Assembly (NCBI RefSeq): GCF_003019815.1
Contig: NZ_CP027773.1
Span: 2,615,001 to 2,679,000 of the forward strand
Reading direction: 5' to 3'
Source: Variovorax sp. PMC12
Lineage (GTDB): Bacteria; Pseudomonadota; Gammaproteobacteria; Burkholderiales; Burkholderiaceae_C
DNA: 64,000 nt
Below, in pieces: positions 56,241-64,000 of this stretch (position 1 is its first letter; each line of letters begins with the position of its first letter). The position numbers were made by a program, and so were the translations under genes. The notes under the pieces were generated by a model. It did no database searches, was not told the DNA's origin, and worked only from the letters and a program-made list of their open reading frames with translations.

Positions 56241-57449
56241 TCACGGATTGATCGACATGGGACGCGAGGCTGCACCCGGCAGCTCGTCGGCGGGCGTATC
56301 GATGCCCGGCGCATGGGTCTGCAGCGAGCCCGGGGCCACGGCCGCATGGGTCGGGTCGACGGGGGCGCCGCCCTTCTTCGTCAGGGACTTGCCATGCTCC
56401 GGCGACGGCCACAGGCCGCGCGGGCGCACCAGCATGATGACGATCATGGCCAGCGCGATGAACAGCTGGCGCAGGATGGATGCGTCGAGGCGGCCGTCGG
56501 TGGCCGCCTGCAGCGGGCCGGCCACGTAGCGCAGCACCTCGGGCAGCGCCGCCAGCAGCACGGCGCCCAGAATCACGCCGGGAAGATGCCCGATGCCGCC
56601 GAGCACCACCATCGCCACGATCATCACCGACTCCATCAGGCTGAAGGACTCGGGCGACACGAAGCCCTGGAAGGCCGCGAACATCGCGCCCGACACGCCG
56701 CCGAAGCTCGCGCCCATGCCGAAGGCCAGCAGCTTCATGTTGCGGGTATTGATGCCCATGGCCTTGGCGGCGATCTCGTCTTCGCGGATGGCCATCCAGG
56801 CGCGGCCGATGCGCGAGGTCTGCAGGCGGTGCGAGATGATCACGGTCGCGACCACGAGCGCCAGGAACAGGTAGTAGTACAGCGACACCGAGGAGATCGT
56901 GAAGCCGTCGAACTTCCATGCCTTGCCGAGGTCGAGGCCCCAGAACTTGATGGAATCGATGGCCGTAATGCCCTTGGGCCCGTTGGTGATGTTGACGGGC
57001 TGGTCCAGGTTGTTCAGGAACACGCGGATGATTTCGCCGAAGCCCAGCGTGACGATGGCGAGGTAGTCGCCGCGCAGCTTGAGCGTGGGCGCGCCCAGCA
57101 GCACGCCGAGCACGGCGGCCACCACCAGCGCCAGCGGAATCACGATCAGCAGCGAGGTGTGCATGCCGTTCGGGAACATCTGCGCGAACCACGGGAAGGT
57201 CTCGGTCAGGTGAGACGAGCCCATGAGCGCGAACAGATAGGCGCCCACCGCGAAGAAGGCCACGTAGCCCAGGTCGAGCAGGCCGGCGTAGCCGACCACG
57301 ATGTTCAGGCCCAGTGCCAGCAGCACGTAGAGCAGGGCGATGTCGGCGATGCGCACCCATGCGTTGCCCTGCATCTGCAGCAGCAGCGGCAGAGCGAGCA
57401 CGGCGATGGCGCCGATGACGTAGAGCGCGAGGTTCTTGCTGTTCTTCAT
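56241..57449 (-). CDS. livM: Branched-chain amino acid ABC permease LivM
   Basis: 402 residues from ATG at 57449, with AAGGAG at good spacing. About ten TM segments (for example LALYVIGAIAVLALPLLL, IALLYVLLALGLNIVVGYAG). Cytoplasmic coupling motif IGRAWMAIREDEIAAKAMGI and the C-terminal FIALAMIVIMLVRPRGLW are typical. A polar tail of about 60 residues follows. Pairs with LivH in the membrane. Confidence 0.94.
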   Translation of the reverse strand: MKNSKNLALYVIGAIAVLALPLLLQMQGNAWVRIADIALLYVLLALGLNIVVGYAGLLDLGYVAFFAVGAYLFALMGSSHLTETFPWFAQMFPNGMHTSLLIVIPLALVVAAVLGVLLGAPTLKLRGDYLAIVTLGFGEIIRVFLNNLDQPVNITNGPKGITAIDSIKFWGLDLGKAWKFDGFTISSVSLYYYLFLALVVATVIISHRLQTSRIGRAWMAIREDEIAAKAMGINTRNMKLLAFGMGASFGGVSGAMFAAFQGFVSPESFSLMESVMIVAMVVLGGIGHLPGVILGAVLLAALPEVLRYVAGPLQAATDGRLDASILRQLFIALAMIVIMLVRPRGLWPSPEHGKSLTKKGGAPVDPTHAAVAPGSLQTHAPGIDTPADELPGAASRPMSINP

Positions 57450-57459
57450 GGCTCGCTCC

Positions 57460-58389
57460 TTACGCACGGTCCGCCACACGTTCGCCGAGCAGGCCCGACG
57501 GACGCAGGGTGAGCATGACGATCAGCACGATGAACGCGAAGATGTCGCTGTAGTTGCTGCCCAGCACGCCACCGGTGATGGTGCCGATGTAGCCGGAGCC
57601 GATGGCCTCGATGAGCCCCAGCAGGATGCCGCCGACCACCGCGCCCGCGAGGTTGCCGATGCCGCCGAACACCGCCGCGGTGAAGGCCTTGAGGCCGGGC
57701 AGGAAGCCCATCGCGTGCTGCGCGATGCCGTAGTTCGACGCGTACATCACGCCCGCGATGGCCGCGAGCACGGCGCCGATGATGAAGGTGGCCGAGATGA
57801 CCATGTCGGGGCGGATGCCCATGAGGGCGGCCACGCGCGGGTTCTCCGCGGTGGCGCGCATCGCGCGGCCGAGCTTGGTGTAGTTGACCAGCCACATGAG
57901 CACCACGAGCGAGAACGCCGTGACGCTGAGGATCATCACCTGCGTGGGCGAGATCACCGCGCCACCCACGTGGATGGGGTCGGTCGGCAGCAGGTTGGGA
58001 TAGGCCTTGTTGGTCGGCTTCCAGATGATCATCGCCAGCGTCTGCAGCAGGATCGACATGCCGATGGCGGTGATCAGCGGCGCGAGCTTGGGGCTGTTGC
58101 GCAGCGGCCGGTAGGCCACTTTCTCGATCACGAAATTGAGGGTTGCCGCGACGATGCAGGCAATGATCAGGGCAATGAGCAGAACCAGCCAGCCCGGTGT
58201 GTTGGGCATGCCGTCCTTCATGAGGCCGATGATGGTCCAGCTCGTCAGAGCCCCCACCATTAATACTTCTCCGTGCGCAAAGTTGATCAGATTGATGATG
58301 CCGTACACCATGGTGTAGCCCAAGGCTATCAAGGCATACATGCTGCCGAGAACCAGACCGTTGATGATCTGCTGCAGCAAAATGTCCAT
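57460..58389 (-). CDS. livH: Branched-chain amino acid ABC permease LivH
   Basis: 309 residues from ATG at 58389 (AGGGA upstream). Start MDILLQQIINGLVLGSMYAL, then ALGYTMVYGIINLINFAHGE, the LivH hallmark. Coupling helix LGRAMRATAENPRVAALMGI and FLPGLKAFTAAVFGGIGNLA follow. First gene of the operon. No LivK/LivJ receptor gene in the window; the Bug protein is not a typical partner. Confidence 0.95.
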   Translation of the reverse strand: MDILLQQIINGLVLGSMYALIALGYTMVYGIINLINFAHGEVLMVGALTSWTIIGLMKDGMPNTPGWLVLLIALIIACIVAATLNFVIEKVAYRPLRNSPKLAPLITAIGMSILLQTLAMIIWKPTNKAYPNLLPTDPIHVGGAVISPTQVMILSVTAFSLVVLMWLVNYTKLGRAMRATAENPRVAALMGIRPDMVISATFIIGAVLAAIAGVMYASNYGIAQHAMGFLPGLKAFTAAVFGGIGNLAGAVVGGILLGLIEAIGSGYIGTITGGVLGSNYSDIFAFIVLIVMLTLRPSGLLGERVADRA

Positions 58390-58597
58390 ATCGCGTTCCC
58401 TATGTGTTGCACCGTTGCGGGGTGCCATTCACCCACCGGGGCACCGGTTTGGCGCCCCCAGCTTGATAAGCAAAAAACCAGCCAACATGTGTCGCCGGCG
58501 GATTTGTGGGCGGGATTGTAGTCACGCGCCAGCGCTGATTTGGTGCGTGTTGACCGGGGTTTACCCGCTCACCTCATGCTGTATGCGCGTGAGTTCA

Positions 58598-58616
58598 TGC
58601 ACGGCTTGCGTGCATG
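58598..58616. repeat. 7-bp inverted repeat between rarA and livH
   Basis: ATGCACG-GCTTG-CGTGCAT in the 240-base gap upstream of livH. Could be an operator or RNA hairpin. No T-run after it on the minus strand. The rest of the gap shows no gene; a livH promoter must lie here. Confidence 0.4.
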
Positions 58617-58629
58617 TTGCAAGACCGTA

Positions 58630-59922
58630 TCAGTCGTTGCCTTCAGCGTTCAGGCGACGCAGTTCCCGGAGCTTCTCGCCGATGCGGATCTCGAGTCCGC
58701 GGTCGACCGGCTCGTAGAAGACCTGGCCTTCCAGGCCGTCGGGAAGGTAGCGCTCGCCGGCGGCGAAACCGCCCTCCTCGTCGTGCGCATAGCGGTAACC
58801 CTTGCCGTAGTCGAGCTCTTTCATGAGCTTGGTGGGTGCATTGCGCAGGTGCATGGGCACCGGGCGCGTGCTGTCCTTCTTCACGAGGGCGCGCACTGCG
58901 TTGTAGGCCTTGTAGACCGCGTTCGACTTGGGCGCGATCGCGAGGTAGACCACGCACTCGGCCAGCGCCAGTTCGCCTTCGGGGGTACCCAGCCGTTCGT
59001 AGACCTCGGCCGCGTCGAGAGCGAGGCGAAGCGCGCGCGGGTCGGCCAGGCCGATGTCTTCGCTTGCCATGCGCACCAGCCGGCGTGCCATGTAGCGCGG
59101 GTCGGCGCCGCCGTCGAGCATGCGCACGAACCAGTAGAGGGCGGCATCGGGGTCGCTGCCGCGCACGGACTTGTGCAGCGCGCTGATGGTGTCGTAGAAC
59201 TGCTCGCCGCCCTTGTCGTAGCGCCGCATGCGTTCGCCCAGCACACGCAGCAGCCATTCGTCGGAGATGTTCGAGAGCTTCTCGGCACGCGCCGCTACGG
59301 CCAGTGTCTCGAGGGTGTTGAGCAGCCGGCGCGCATCGCCGTCGGCATAGGCCACGAGGCGGTCGACCGCTGCAGCGTCGATGGCGGGCACGGCCTGGAT
59401 ATCCTGCGCGCGCGCCACGATCTGCTTGAGATCGCCTTCGTCGAGCGACTGCAGCACGTACACGGCGGCACGCGAGAGCAGCGCGGAGTTGACCTCGAAC
59501 GACGGGTTCTCGGTGGTCGCGCCGATGAAAGTGAAAAGGCCCGACTCCACGTGCGGCAGGAACGCGTCCTGCTGGCTCTTGTTGAAGCGGTGCACTTCGT
59601 CGACGAAGACGATGGTGCGCTGCTGCGTGAGCCCGTCGCGCGCGGCGGTGGCAAGGTCCACCGCTTCGCGGATGTCCTTCACGCCGCCGAGCACCGCGCT
59701 GATGCTGAGGAACTGCGCGTCGAACGCATCGGCCATGAGCCGCGCGATGGTGGTCTTGCCGGTGCCGGGCGGCCCCCAGAGGATGCACGAGTGCGGCTGG
59801 CCCGACTCGAACGCGATGCGCAGCGACATGCCCGGCCCCAGCAGATGCTGCTGGCCGATCACTTCGCCGAGCGTGCGCGGACGCAGGCGCTCGGCGAGGG
59901 GTTGATGCGCGCTGGTGGCCAA
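58630..59922 (-). CDS. rarA: Replication-associated recombination protein RarA (MgsA)
   Basis: 430 residues from TTG at 59922; an alternative GTG at 59991 would overlap lolA by 50 bases. N-terminal signature AERLRPRTLGEVIGQQHLLG, Walker A GPPGTGKTT near 50, Walker B FVDEVHRFNKSQQD, sensor GATTENPSFEVN, then the MgsA C-terminal domain (YDTISALHKSVRGSDPDAAL). AAA+ clamp-loader-like ATPase acting at stalled replication forks. Confidence 0.94.
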   Translation of the reverse strand: MATSAHQPLAERLRPRTLGEVIGQQHLLGPGMSLRIAFESGQPHSCILWGPPGTGKTTIARLMADAFDAQFLSISAVLGGVKDIREAVDLATAARDGLTQQRTIVFVDEVHRFNKSQQDAFLPHVESGLFTFIGATTENPSFEVNSALLSRAAVYVLQSLDEGDLKQIVARAQDIQAVPAIDAAAVDRLVAYADGDARRLLNTLETLAVAARAEKLSNISDEWLLRVLGERMRRYDKGGEQFYDTISALHKSVRGSDPDAALYWFVRMLDGGADPRYMARRLVRMASEDIGLADPRALRLALDAAEVYERLGTPEGELALAECVVYLAIAPKSNAVYKAYNAVRALVKKDSTRPVPMHLRNAPTKLMKELDYGKGYRYAHDEEGGFAAGERYLPDGLEGQVFYEPVDRGLEIRIGEKLRELRRLNAEGND

Positions 59923-59941
59923 ACCCGTGGTGCGTCCTGGC

Positions 59942-60574
59942 TTACTGCTTGACGACGTCGGCACCGGCGGGTGCCTTGAAGTCGAACACACCGGCCGGCA
60001 GCGACGGATTCACTTCGACCTTGTTGAACTTGAGCACCGAACGCTGGCCGAAGCTGTCGAGAATCTCGAGCGCCGCGAGCGCATCGCCCTGGAAGCCCAC
60101 CTGCACGCTCTGCAGCTGGCCGTCCTTGTTCTTAGGCGTGGCCTTGACCCATTGCAGGCCGTCGCGGTCGGGCATGGCCTCGAGCGTGAAATCGGCCTGC
60201 AGCGCCTTCAGGTCGGGCGCGGCGGCAATCAGCGCGGCGGGCGTGGAGCCCAATGCCTGAGCCTGTGCGCGCTGCGTGACTTGGTTCAGGTCGGCGTCGT
60301 AGAGCCACAGCGTCTTGCCGTCGGCCACGATGCTTTGCGCGAAGGGCTTCTGGTAATCGAACTTGAATTTGCCGGGGCGCTGGAATTCGAAGGTGCCGGT
60401 CGAAGTCTTGGTGCGGCCCGGCTGGCCTTCGCGCGACGGCGCGGTCACGGTCTGGGCGAAGTCGGCACGGCCGGACTTGACCGTCTTCACGAAGGTTTCG
60501 AGGCTCTCGAGCCCGCCCGCCCACGCGTTGGCGGAACACATGAGGCCGATCAATAGCCAATGACGCAATTTCAA
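59942..60574 (-). CDS. lolA: Outer-membrane lipoprotein carrier LolA
   Basis: 210 residues from TTG at 60574, preceded by GAGGA; the frame is open upstream, but this gives a proper signal peptide (LRHWLLIGLMCSANAWA). Mature part GGLESLETFVKTVKSGRADF, GTFEFQRPGKFKFDYQKPF and LWLYDADLNQV match LolA. Carries lipoproteins across the periplasm to LolB. Just upstream of rarA, as in many betaproteobacteria. Confidence 0.94.
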   Translation of the reverse strand: MKLRHWLLIGLMCSANAWAGGLESLETFVKTVKSGRADFAQTVTAPSREGQPGRTKTSTGTFEFQRPGKFKFDYQKPFAQSIVADGKTLWLYDADLNQVTQRAQAQALGSTPAALIAAAPDLKALQADFTLEAMPDRDGLQWVKATPKNKDGQLQSVQVGFQGDALAALEILDSFGQRSVLKFNKVEVNPSLPAGVFDFKAPAGADVVKQ

Positions 60575-60749
60575 TTTGAATTCCTCGCAATAGCTTTTGG
60601 GCTGTGCCACGGAGCGTGACACTCGACTTCGACCCTAACCGCCGCGAATTGCGGCAGGTGTAGGTCTTGATGAAGATTTGCAATGCCGGATGGCTTTTTG
60701 CAAATTTCCTTTCAGCCCGTAACCTGAAATACCGGTTCGTCCCCGCGAA

Positions 60750-63197
60750 TTATTCGGCCGCGCGCGCCGGCACCAGGATTTCCCGCTGGCCGCTGCCGCT
60801 CATGGCGCTGACCAAGCCGGCCTTTTCCATGTCCTCGACCAGGCGGGCCGCGCGGTTGTAGCCGATCTTCAGGTGCCGCTGCACGAGCGAGATACTGGCC
60901 TTGCGGTTCTTGAGCACGACTTCCACCGCCTGGTCGTACATCGGGTCTTTCTCGGCATCGCCGCCGCCGAGCATGTCGCCGTCACCGTCGCCATCGACCG
61001 TGCCGCCTTCGAGCACGCCCTCGATGTAGTCGGGCTCGCCCTGGCTCTTGAGGTAGGCCACCACGCGGTGCACTTCCTCGTCGCTCACGAAGGCGCCGTG
61101 CACGCGGATCGGCAGGCCGGTGCCGCTGGGCATGTAGAGCATGTCGCCCATGCCGAGCAGCGCTTCGGCGCCCATCTGGTCGAGGATGGTGCGGCTGTCG
61201 ATCTTGCTCGACACCTGGAACGCGATGCGGGTCGGGATGTTGGCCTTGATGAGGCCGGTGATCACGTCGACGCTGGGGCGCTGCGTGGCCAGGATCAGGT
61301 GGATGCCCGCGGCGCGCGCCTTCTGCGCGAGGCGGGCGATCAGCTCTTCGATCTTCTTGCCGACCACCATCATCAGGTCGGCCAGTTCGTCGATCACCAC
61401 GACGATGTGCGGTTCGCGCTTGAGCGGTTCCGGATCGTCCGGCGTCAGGCTGAAGGGGTTGTAGATGAACTCCTCGCGCGCCTTGGCTTCGTCGATCTTG
61501 GTGTTGTAGCCGGCCAGGTTGCGCACGCCCAGCTTGCTCATGAGCTTGTAGCGGCGCTCCATCTCGGCCACGCACCAGTTCAGGCCGTGGGCCGCCTGGC
61601 GCATGTCGGTGACCACGGGCGCCAGCAGGTGCGGAATGCCTTCGTAGACCGACATTTCGAGCATCTTCGGGTCGATCATGAGCAGGCGGACGTCGCGCGC
61701 CTCGGCCTTGTAGAGCAGCGAAAGGATCATTGCGTTGATACCCACCGACTTGCCCGAGCCGGTGGTACCGGCCACCAGCACGTGCGGCATCTTCGCGAGG
61801 TCGGCCACCACGGGGTTGCCGATGATGTCCTTGCCGAGGCCCATGGTGAGCATCGACTTGCCTTCGTTGTAGATCTGCGAGCCCAGGATTTCGCTGAGCT
61901 TGATCGACTGGCGCTTGGCGTTCGGCAGTTCGAGCGCCATGTAGTTCTTGCCCGGGATGGTCTCCACCACGCGGATGGACACCAGCGAGAGCGAACGCGC
62001 GAGGTCCTTCGCGAGATTGACGATCTGCGAGCCCTTGACGCCGGTGGCGGGCTCGATTTCATAGCGCGTGATGACAGGGCCCGGCGAAGCGAGCACCACG
62101 CGCACCTCGACGCCGAAGTCCTTGAGCTTCTTCTCGATCATGCGCGAGGTCATCTCGAGCGTGTCGGAAGAGACGGTTTCCTGGCGCACTTGGGCGGCAT
62201 CGAGCAGGTCGACCTGCGGCAGCTTGCTGTCGGGCAGTTCCTTGAAGAGCGGCTTCTGGCGCTCCTTGACGACGCGATCGCTCTTGGGCACCTCGGTCAT
62301 CGCGGGCTCGATCTGCACGGGCGGCGAAGGGACGCGGCGCTTGGGCCGCGGCTCGATGCGGATTTCGTCATCGTCGTCCGCGAAGGCCGACGACGCGGAA
62401 GACATGGACGGCTCGCCTCCCCTGATGTCCGACGCACCGCCGCCGCGCGTGAACGCGGGCTCGTCGGCCTCGGCGCGCTCGCGGGCCGCCTGCTTGCCCA
62501 TGGCGATGTCGGCGGCCATCTCGCGCTTCTCGCGGCGCGACTCGAAGAGCGAATAGGCGCGTGCGCCGATGCGCTCGGCGATCAGGCTCCAAGAGAAGCG
62601 GAACACCAGCGCCGAACCGATCACGCCGCCGGCGATGGCGACCAGCGCCGAGCCGGTGAAGCCGAGCCAGCGCACGCTGGCCGGCCCCACCAGGGCACCA
62701 ATCGCGCCGCCGCCGGCACCGCCCGGCAGGTGGCCTTCGAGACGGTACAGGCGCGACCATTCGAGCATCGCGCTCGCGCACAGCAGCAGCGCAAGACCGA
62801 ACCAGAAGGCGAGGCGGCTGCGGTTGAAGCGGCCGCGCGGCGCCTGCTCGGCCGCCGAAGTCGGTTCGCCACCGCGCAGCCAGCTGGCCAGCGAAGACAG
62901 CCACGCGCGCAGCCCGGCCGCAAGGCACCACCACACGGAAAAGCCCGCGGCAAAGTAGCTGCCATCGGCCAGCCAGGCGCCGAAGCGGCCACCCCAGTTC
63001 TTGATTTCGCCCCCGGTGCCCGATGTCGACCACGCGGCATCGGACAGCGTGAAGCTCAGCATTGAAAGCAGCCAGAACAGCAGCGCTGCGAATCCAGCAA
63101 TCAGCGTGATTTCGTGGGCGAAGCGCATGGCGCGCGTGCGCACGGGTTGCCCGTCGGCGGCAGAGGAAGATTGAAGCGTATTGAGCGAATAGGTCAT
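60750..63197 (-). CDS. ftsK: DNA translocase FtsK
   Basis: 815 residues from ATG at 63197. Four TM segments in the first 200 residues, a disordered acidic linker (about 215-330), then the motor. Walker A GTTGSGKS lies near 480, followed by RLLMIDPKMLEMSVYEGIPH and VVIDELADLMMVVGKKIEEL. C-terminal gamma winged helix KASISLVQRHLKIGYNRAAR recognises KOPS. Couples division with chromosome segregation at the septum. A 175-base gap separates it from lolA. Confidence 0.96.
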   Translation of the reverse strand: MTYSLNTLQSSSAADGQPVRTRAMRFAHEITLIAGFAALLFWLLSMLSFTLSDAAWSTSGTGGEIKNWGGRFGAWLADGSYFAAGFSVWWCLAAGLRAWLSSLASWLRGGEPTSAAEQAPRGRFNRSRLAFWFGLALLLCASAMLEWSRLYRLEGHLPGGAGGGAIGALVGPASVRWLGFTGSALVAIAGGVIGSALVFRFSWSLIAERIGARAYSLFESRREKREMAADIAMGKQAARERAEADEPAFTRGGGASDIRGGEPSMSSASSAFADDDDEIRIEPRPKRRVPSPPVQIEPAMTEVPKSDRVVKERQKPLFKELPDSKLPQVDLLDAAQVRQETVSSDTLEMTSRMIEKKLKDFGVEVRVVLASPGPVITRYEIEPATGVKGSQIVNLAKDLARSLSLVSIRVVETIPGKNYMALELPNAKRQSIKLSEILGSQIYNEGKSMLTMGLGKDIIGNPVVADLAKMPHVLVAGTTGSGKSVGINAMILSLLYKAEARDVRLLMIDPKMLEMSVYEGIPHLLAPVVTDMRQAAHGLNWCVAEMERRYKLMSKLGVRNLAGYNTKIDEAKAREEFIYNPFSLTPDDPEPLKREPHIVVVIDELADLMMVVGKKIEELIARLAQKARAAGIHLILATQRPSVDVITGLIKANIPTRIAFQVSSKIDSRTILDQMGAEALLGMGDMLYMPSGTGLPIRVHGAFVSDEEVHRVVAYLKSQGEPDYIEGVLEGGTVDGDGDGDMLGGGDAEKDPMYDQAVEVVLKNRKASISLVQRHLKIGYNRAARLVEDMEKAGLVSAMSGSGQREILVPARAAE

Positions 63198-63250
63198 GAA
63201 AAACGCGGCACCCGGTCCAGAAAATCGGGGGCCGGACACACGAACACTAC

Positions 63251-63287
63251 AACAAAAGGCCGGAGCCGCCCGCAGCGGACCCGGCCC
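63251..63287 (-). terminator. Terminator between the Crp/Fnr gene and ftsK
   Basis: Minus strand GGCCGG...CCGGCC outer stem with an inner GC-rich helix, then TTTTGTTGT. Separates the regulator from ftsK. Confidence 0.75.
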
Positions 63288-63294
63288 CGGAAGC

Positions 63295-63969
63295 TCAAGC
63301 CAGGGACAGGAGCCGTTCCTTGACGATCATCGACCCGTCGTCCAGGGTCTGCACGAAGCCGCGCTCCTCGAGGTCCTTCATGACGCGGCTCACCATTTCG
63401 CGCGAGGCGCCGACCATCTTGGCCAGATCCTGGCGGGAGATCTTGTCGCGCACCTTGAGGATGCCCGCGCCGTCTTCGATGGCGAACTCGAGCAGCGAGC
63501 GGGCCACGCGGCCGTACACGTCCATCAGCGCCAGCGATTCGATCTTGCGGTCGGCGTGGCGCAGGCGCTGTACGAGGCCACGCATGATGTTGTAGGCCAT
63601 CGAGGAGTTCTCGGGCAGGCAGCGCGCGAAGGCGTCGCGGCCCAGCATGAGCACGTCGCACTGGATCTCGGTACGCACGGTGGCCGAGTGCGGCTCGTCG
63701 TCGATCAGGCTCATCTCGCCAAGGTAGTCGCCAGGATGCAGCGTGGCCAGGATGACCTCGCGGCCGCGGCTGTCGGCGCTGGTGACGCGGGCACGCCCGG
63801 TCAGGATGATGTAGAGCGCGTCGGACTTCTTGCCCTGCTCCACGACGACTTCCGCGCGCTTGAAGCGCTTCTTGATGATCGCGTCCGCGATGCTGGCGGA
63901 CTGCGTGGCCGTCAGCGACGCGAACAATGGAACGCGCCGAAGCAATTCGAGGTTGGACAGCATCGACAT
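63295..63969 (-). CDS. Crp/Fnr family transcriptional regulator
   Basis: 224 residues. Cyclic nucleotide-binding fold: LFASLTATQSASIADAIIKK, then YIILTGRARVTSADSRGREV, then GDYLGEMSLIDDEPHSATVR. Dimer helix about 115-140. C-terminal HTH with SRQDLAKMVGASREMVSRVM. No N-terminal Cys cluster, so not an Fe-S Fnr; ligand unknown. Divergent promoter region lies beyond the window edge. Confidence 0.93.
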   Translation of the reverse strand: MSMLSNLELLRRVPLFASLTATQSASIADAIIKKRFKRAEVVVEQGKKSDALYIILTGRARVTSADSRGREVILATLHPGDYLGEMSLIDDEPHSATVRTEIQCDVLMLGRDAFARCLPENSSMAYNIMRGLVQRLRHADRKIESLALMDVYGRVARSLLEFAIEDGAGILKVRDKISRQDLAKMVGASREMVSRVMKDLEERGFVQTLDDGSMIVKERLLSLA

Positions 63970-64000
63970 TTATCAATCCCTGCTACAGCGCGCGGAGCGG

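Noticed and set aside
55441..57360. 639-codon minus frame spanning livM and livG
   Set aside because: Only its last 259 codons (LivG) are real; the upstream part is an out-of-frame reading of livM.
60873..63065. 730-codon plus-strand frame over ftsK
   Set aside because: FtsK is unequivocal on the minus strand; the opposite frame is a compositional shadow.
1..64000. CRISPR array, IS element or diversity-generating retroelement
   Set aside because: No regularly spaced repeats, transposase or reverse transcriptase motif was seen. The fibre repeats are coding repeats.

Overview
The window is GC-rich DNA from a betaproteobacterium, most likely Comamonadaceae and probably Variovorax or a close relative. 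This is inferred from the Bug-type receptor, the liv transport cluster and the rarA-lolA-ftsK arrangement; no rRNA is present to settle it. It divides into a prophage (1 to about 51,435) whose left end is outside the window, and chromosomal core genes (about 51,558 to 64,000).

The prophage is a podovirus-like temperate phage. Its right attachment site is the 3' half of a tRNA-Leu(CAA) gene (51,379-51,435), next to a tyrosine integrase and a DUF4224 excisionase-like gene. The lysogeny switch is at 36.3-37.4 kb: a divergent YdaS/Cro-like gene and an S24 CI-type repressor around palindromic operators (core TAGCGAnTCGCTA). The same operator sits in the spacer of a second promoter at 39.2 kb, so CI probably controls two early operons, like OR/PR and OL/PL of lambda. 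Leftward from the switch (36.5 to 26.4 kb, minus strand) are a CII/CP76-like regulator, a DUF5131 protein, an SNF2-like helicase, a DNA methyltransferase, an initiator-like gene holding a candidate origin, a lambda-P-like loader, RusA-like and Ref-like nucleases, DUF1367 and small regulators. Rightward from 39.3 kb is a tightly overlapping operon with ERF annealing protein, a long YqaJ exonuclease, a KTSC protein, many small orphans, a C5 cytosine methyltransferase, a J-domain protein, then xis/int.

Late genes run on the minus strand from 22.6 kb to the left edge: terS, terL, P22-type portal, a gp49/66-type protein, scaffold, N4-gp56 capsid protein, adaptor, a gp10-like stopper candidate, several fibre or lectin-like proteins (one with nine tandem repeats), a TM/coiled-coil protein, GH108 endolysin and a 3TM holin.

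Several AT-richer cargo genes break this layout: a TIR-like (PF10137-type) protein at 24.3 kb beside a four-TM protein, a ClpP/SppA-like serine protease behind cI, and a membrane-anchored orphan at 0.6 kb. The TIR gene, with its own promoter-like sequence, is the best candidate for an unrecognised prophage-borne defence or exclusion function. Two other points deserve attention: a recurring ACCCCAGTAGGG-like motif, mostly 40-75 bases upstream of minus-strand genes, and the candidate origin.

The host part encodes an NAD(P)-dependent epimerase-like protein, a 2Fe-2S/FAD reductase and a Bug receptor, then a convergent branched-chain amino acid ABC operon (livH-M-G-F), then rarA, lolA, ftsK and a Crp/Fnr regulator, all on the minus strand.
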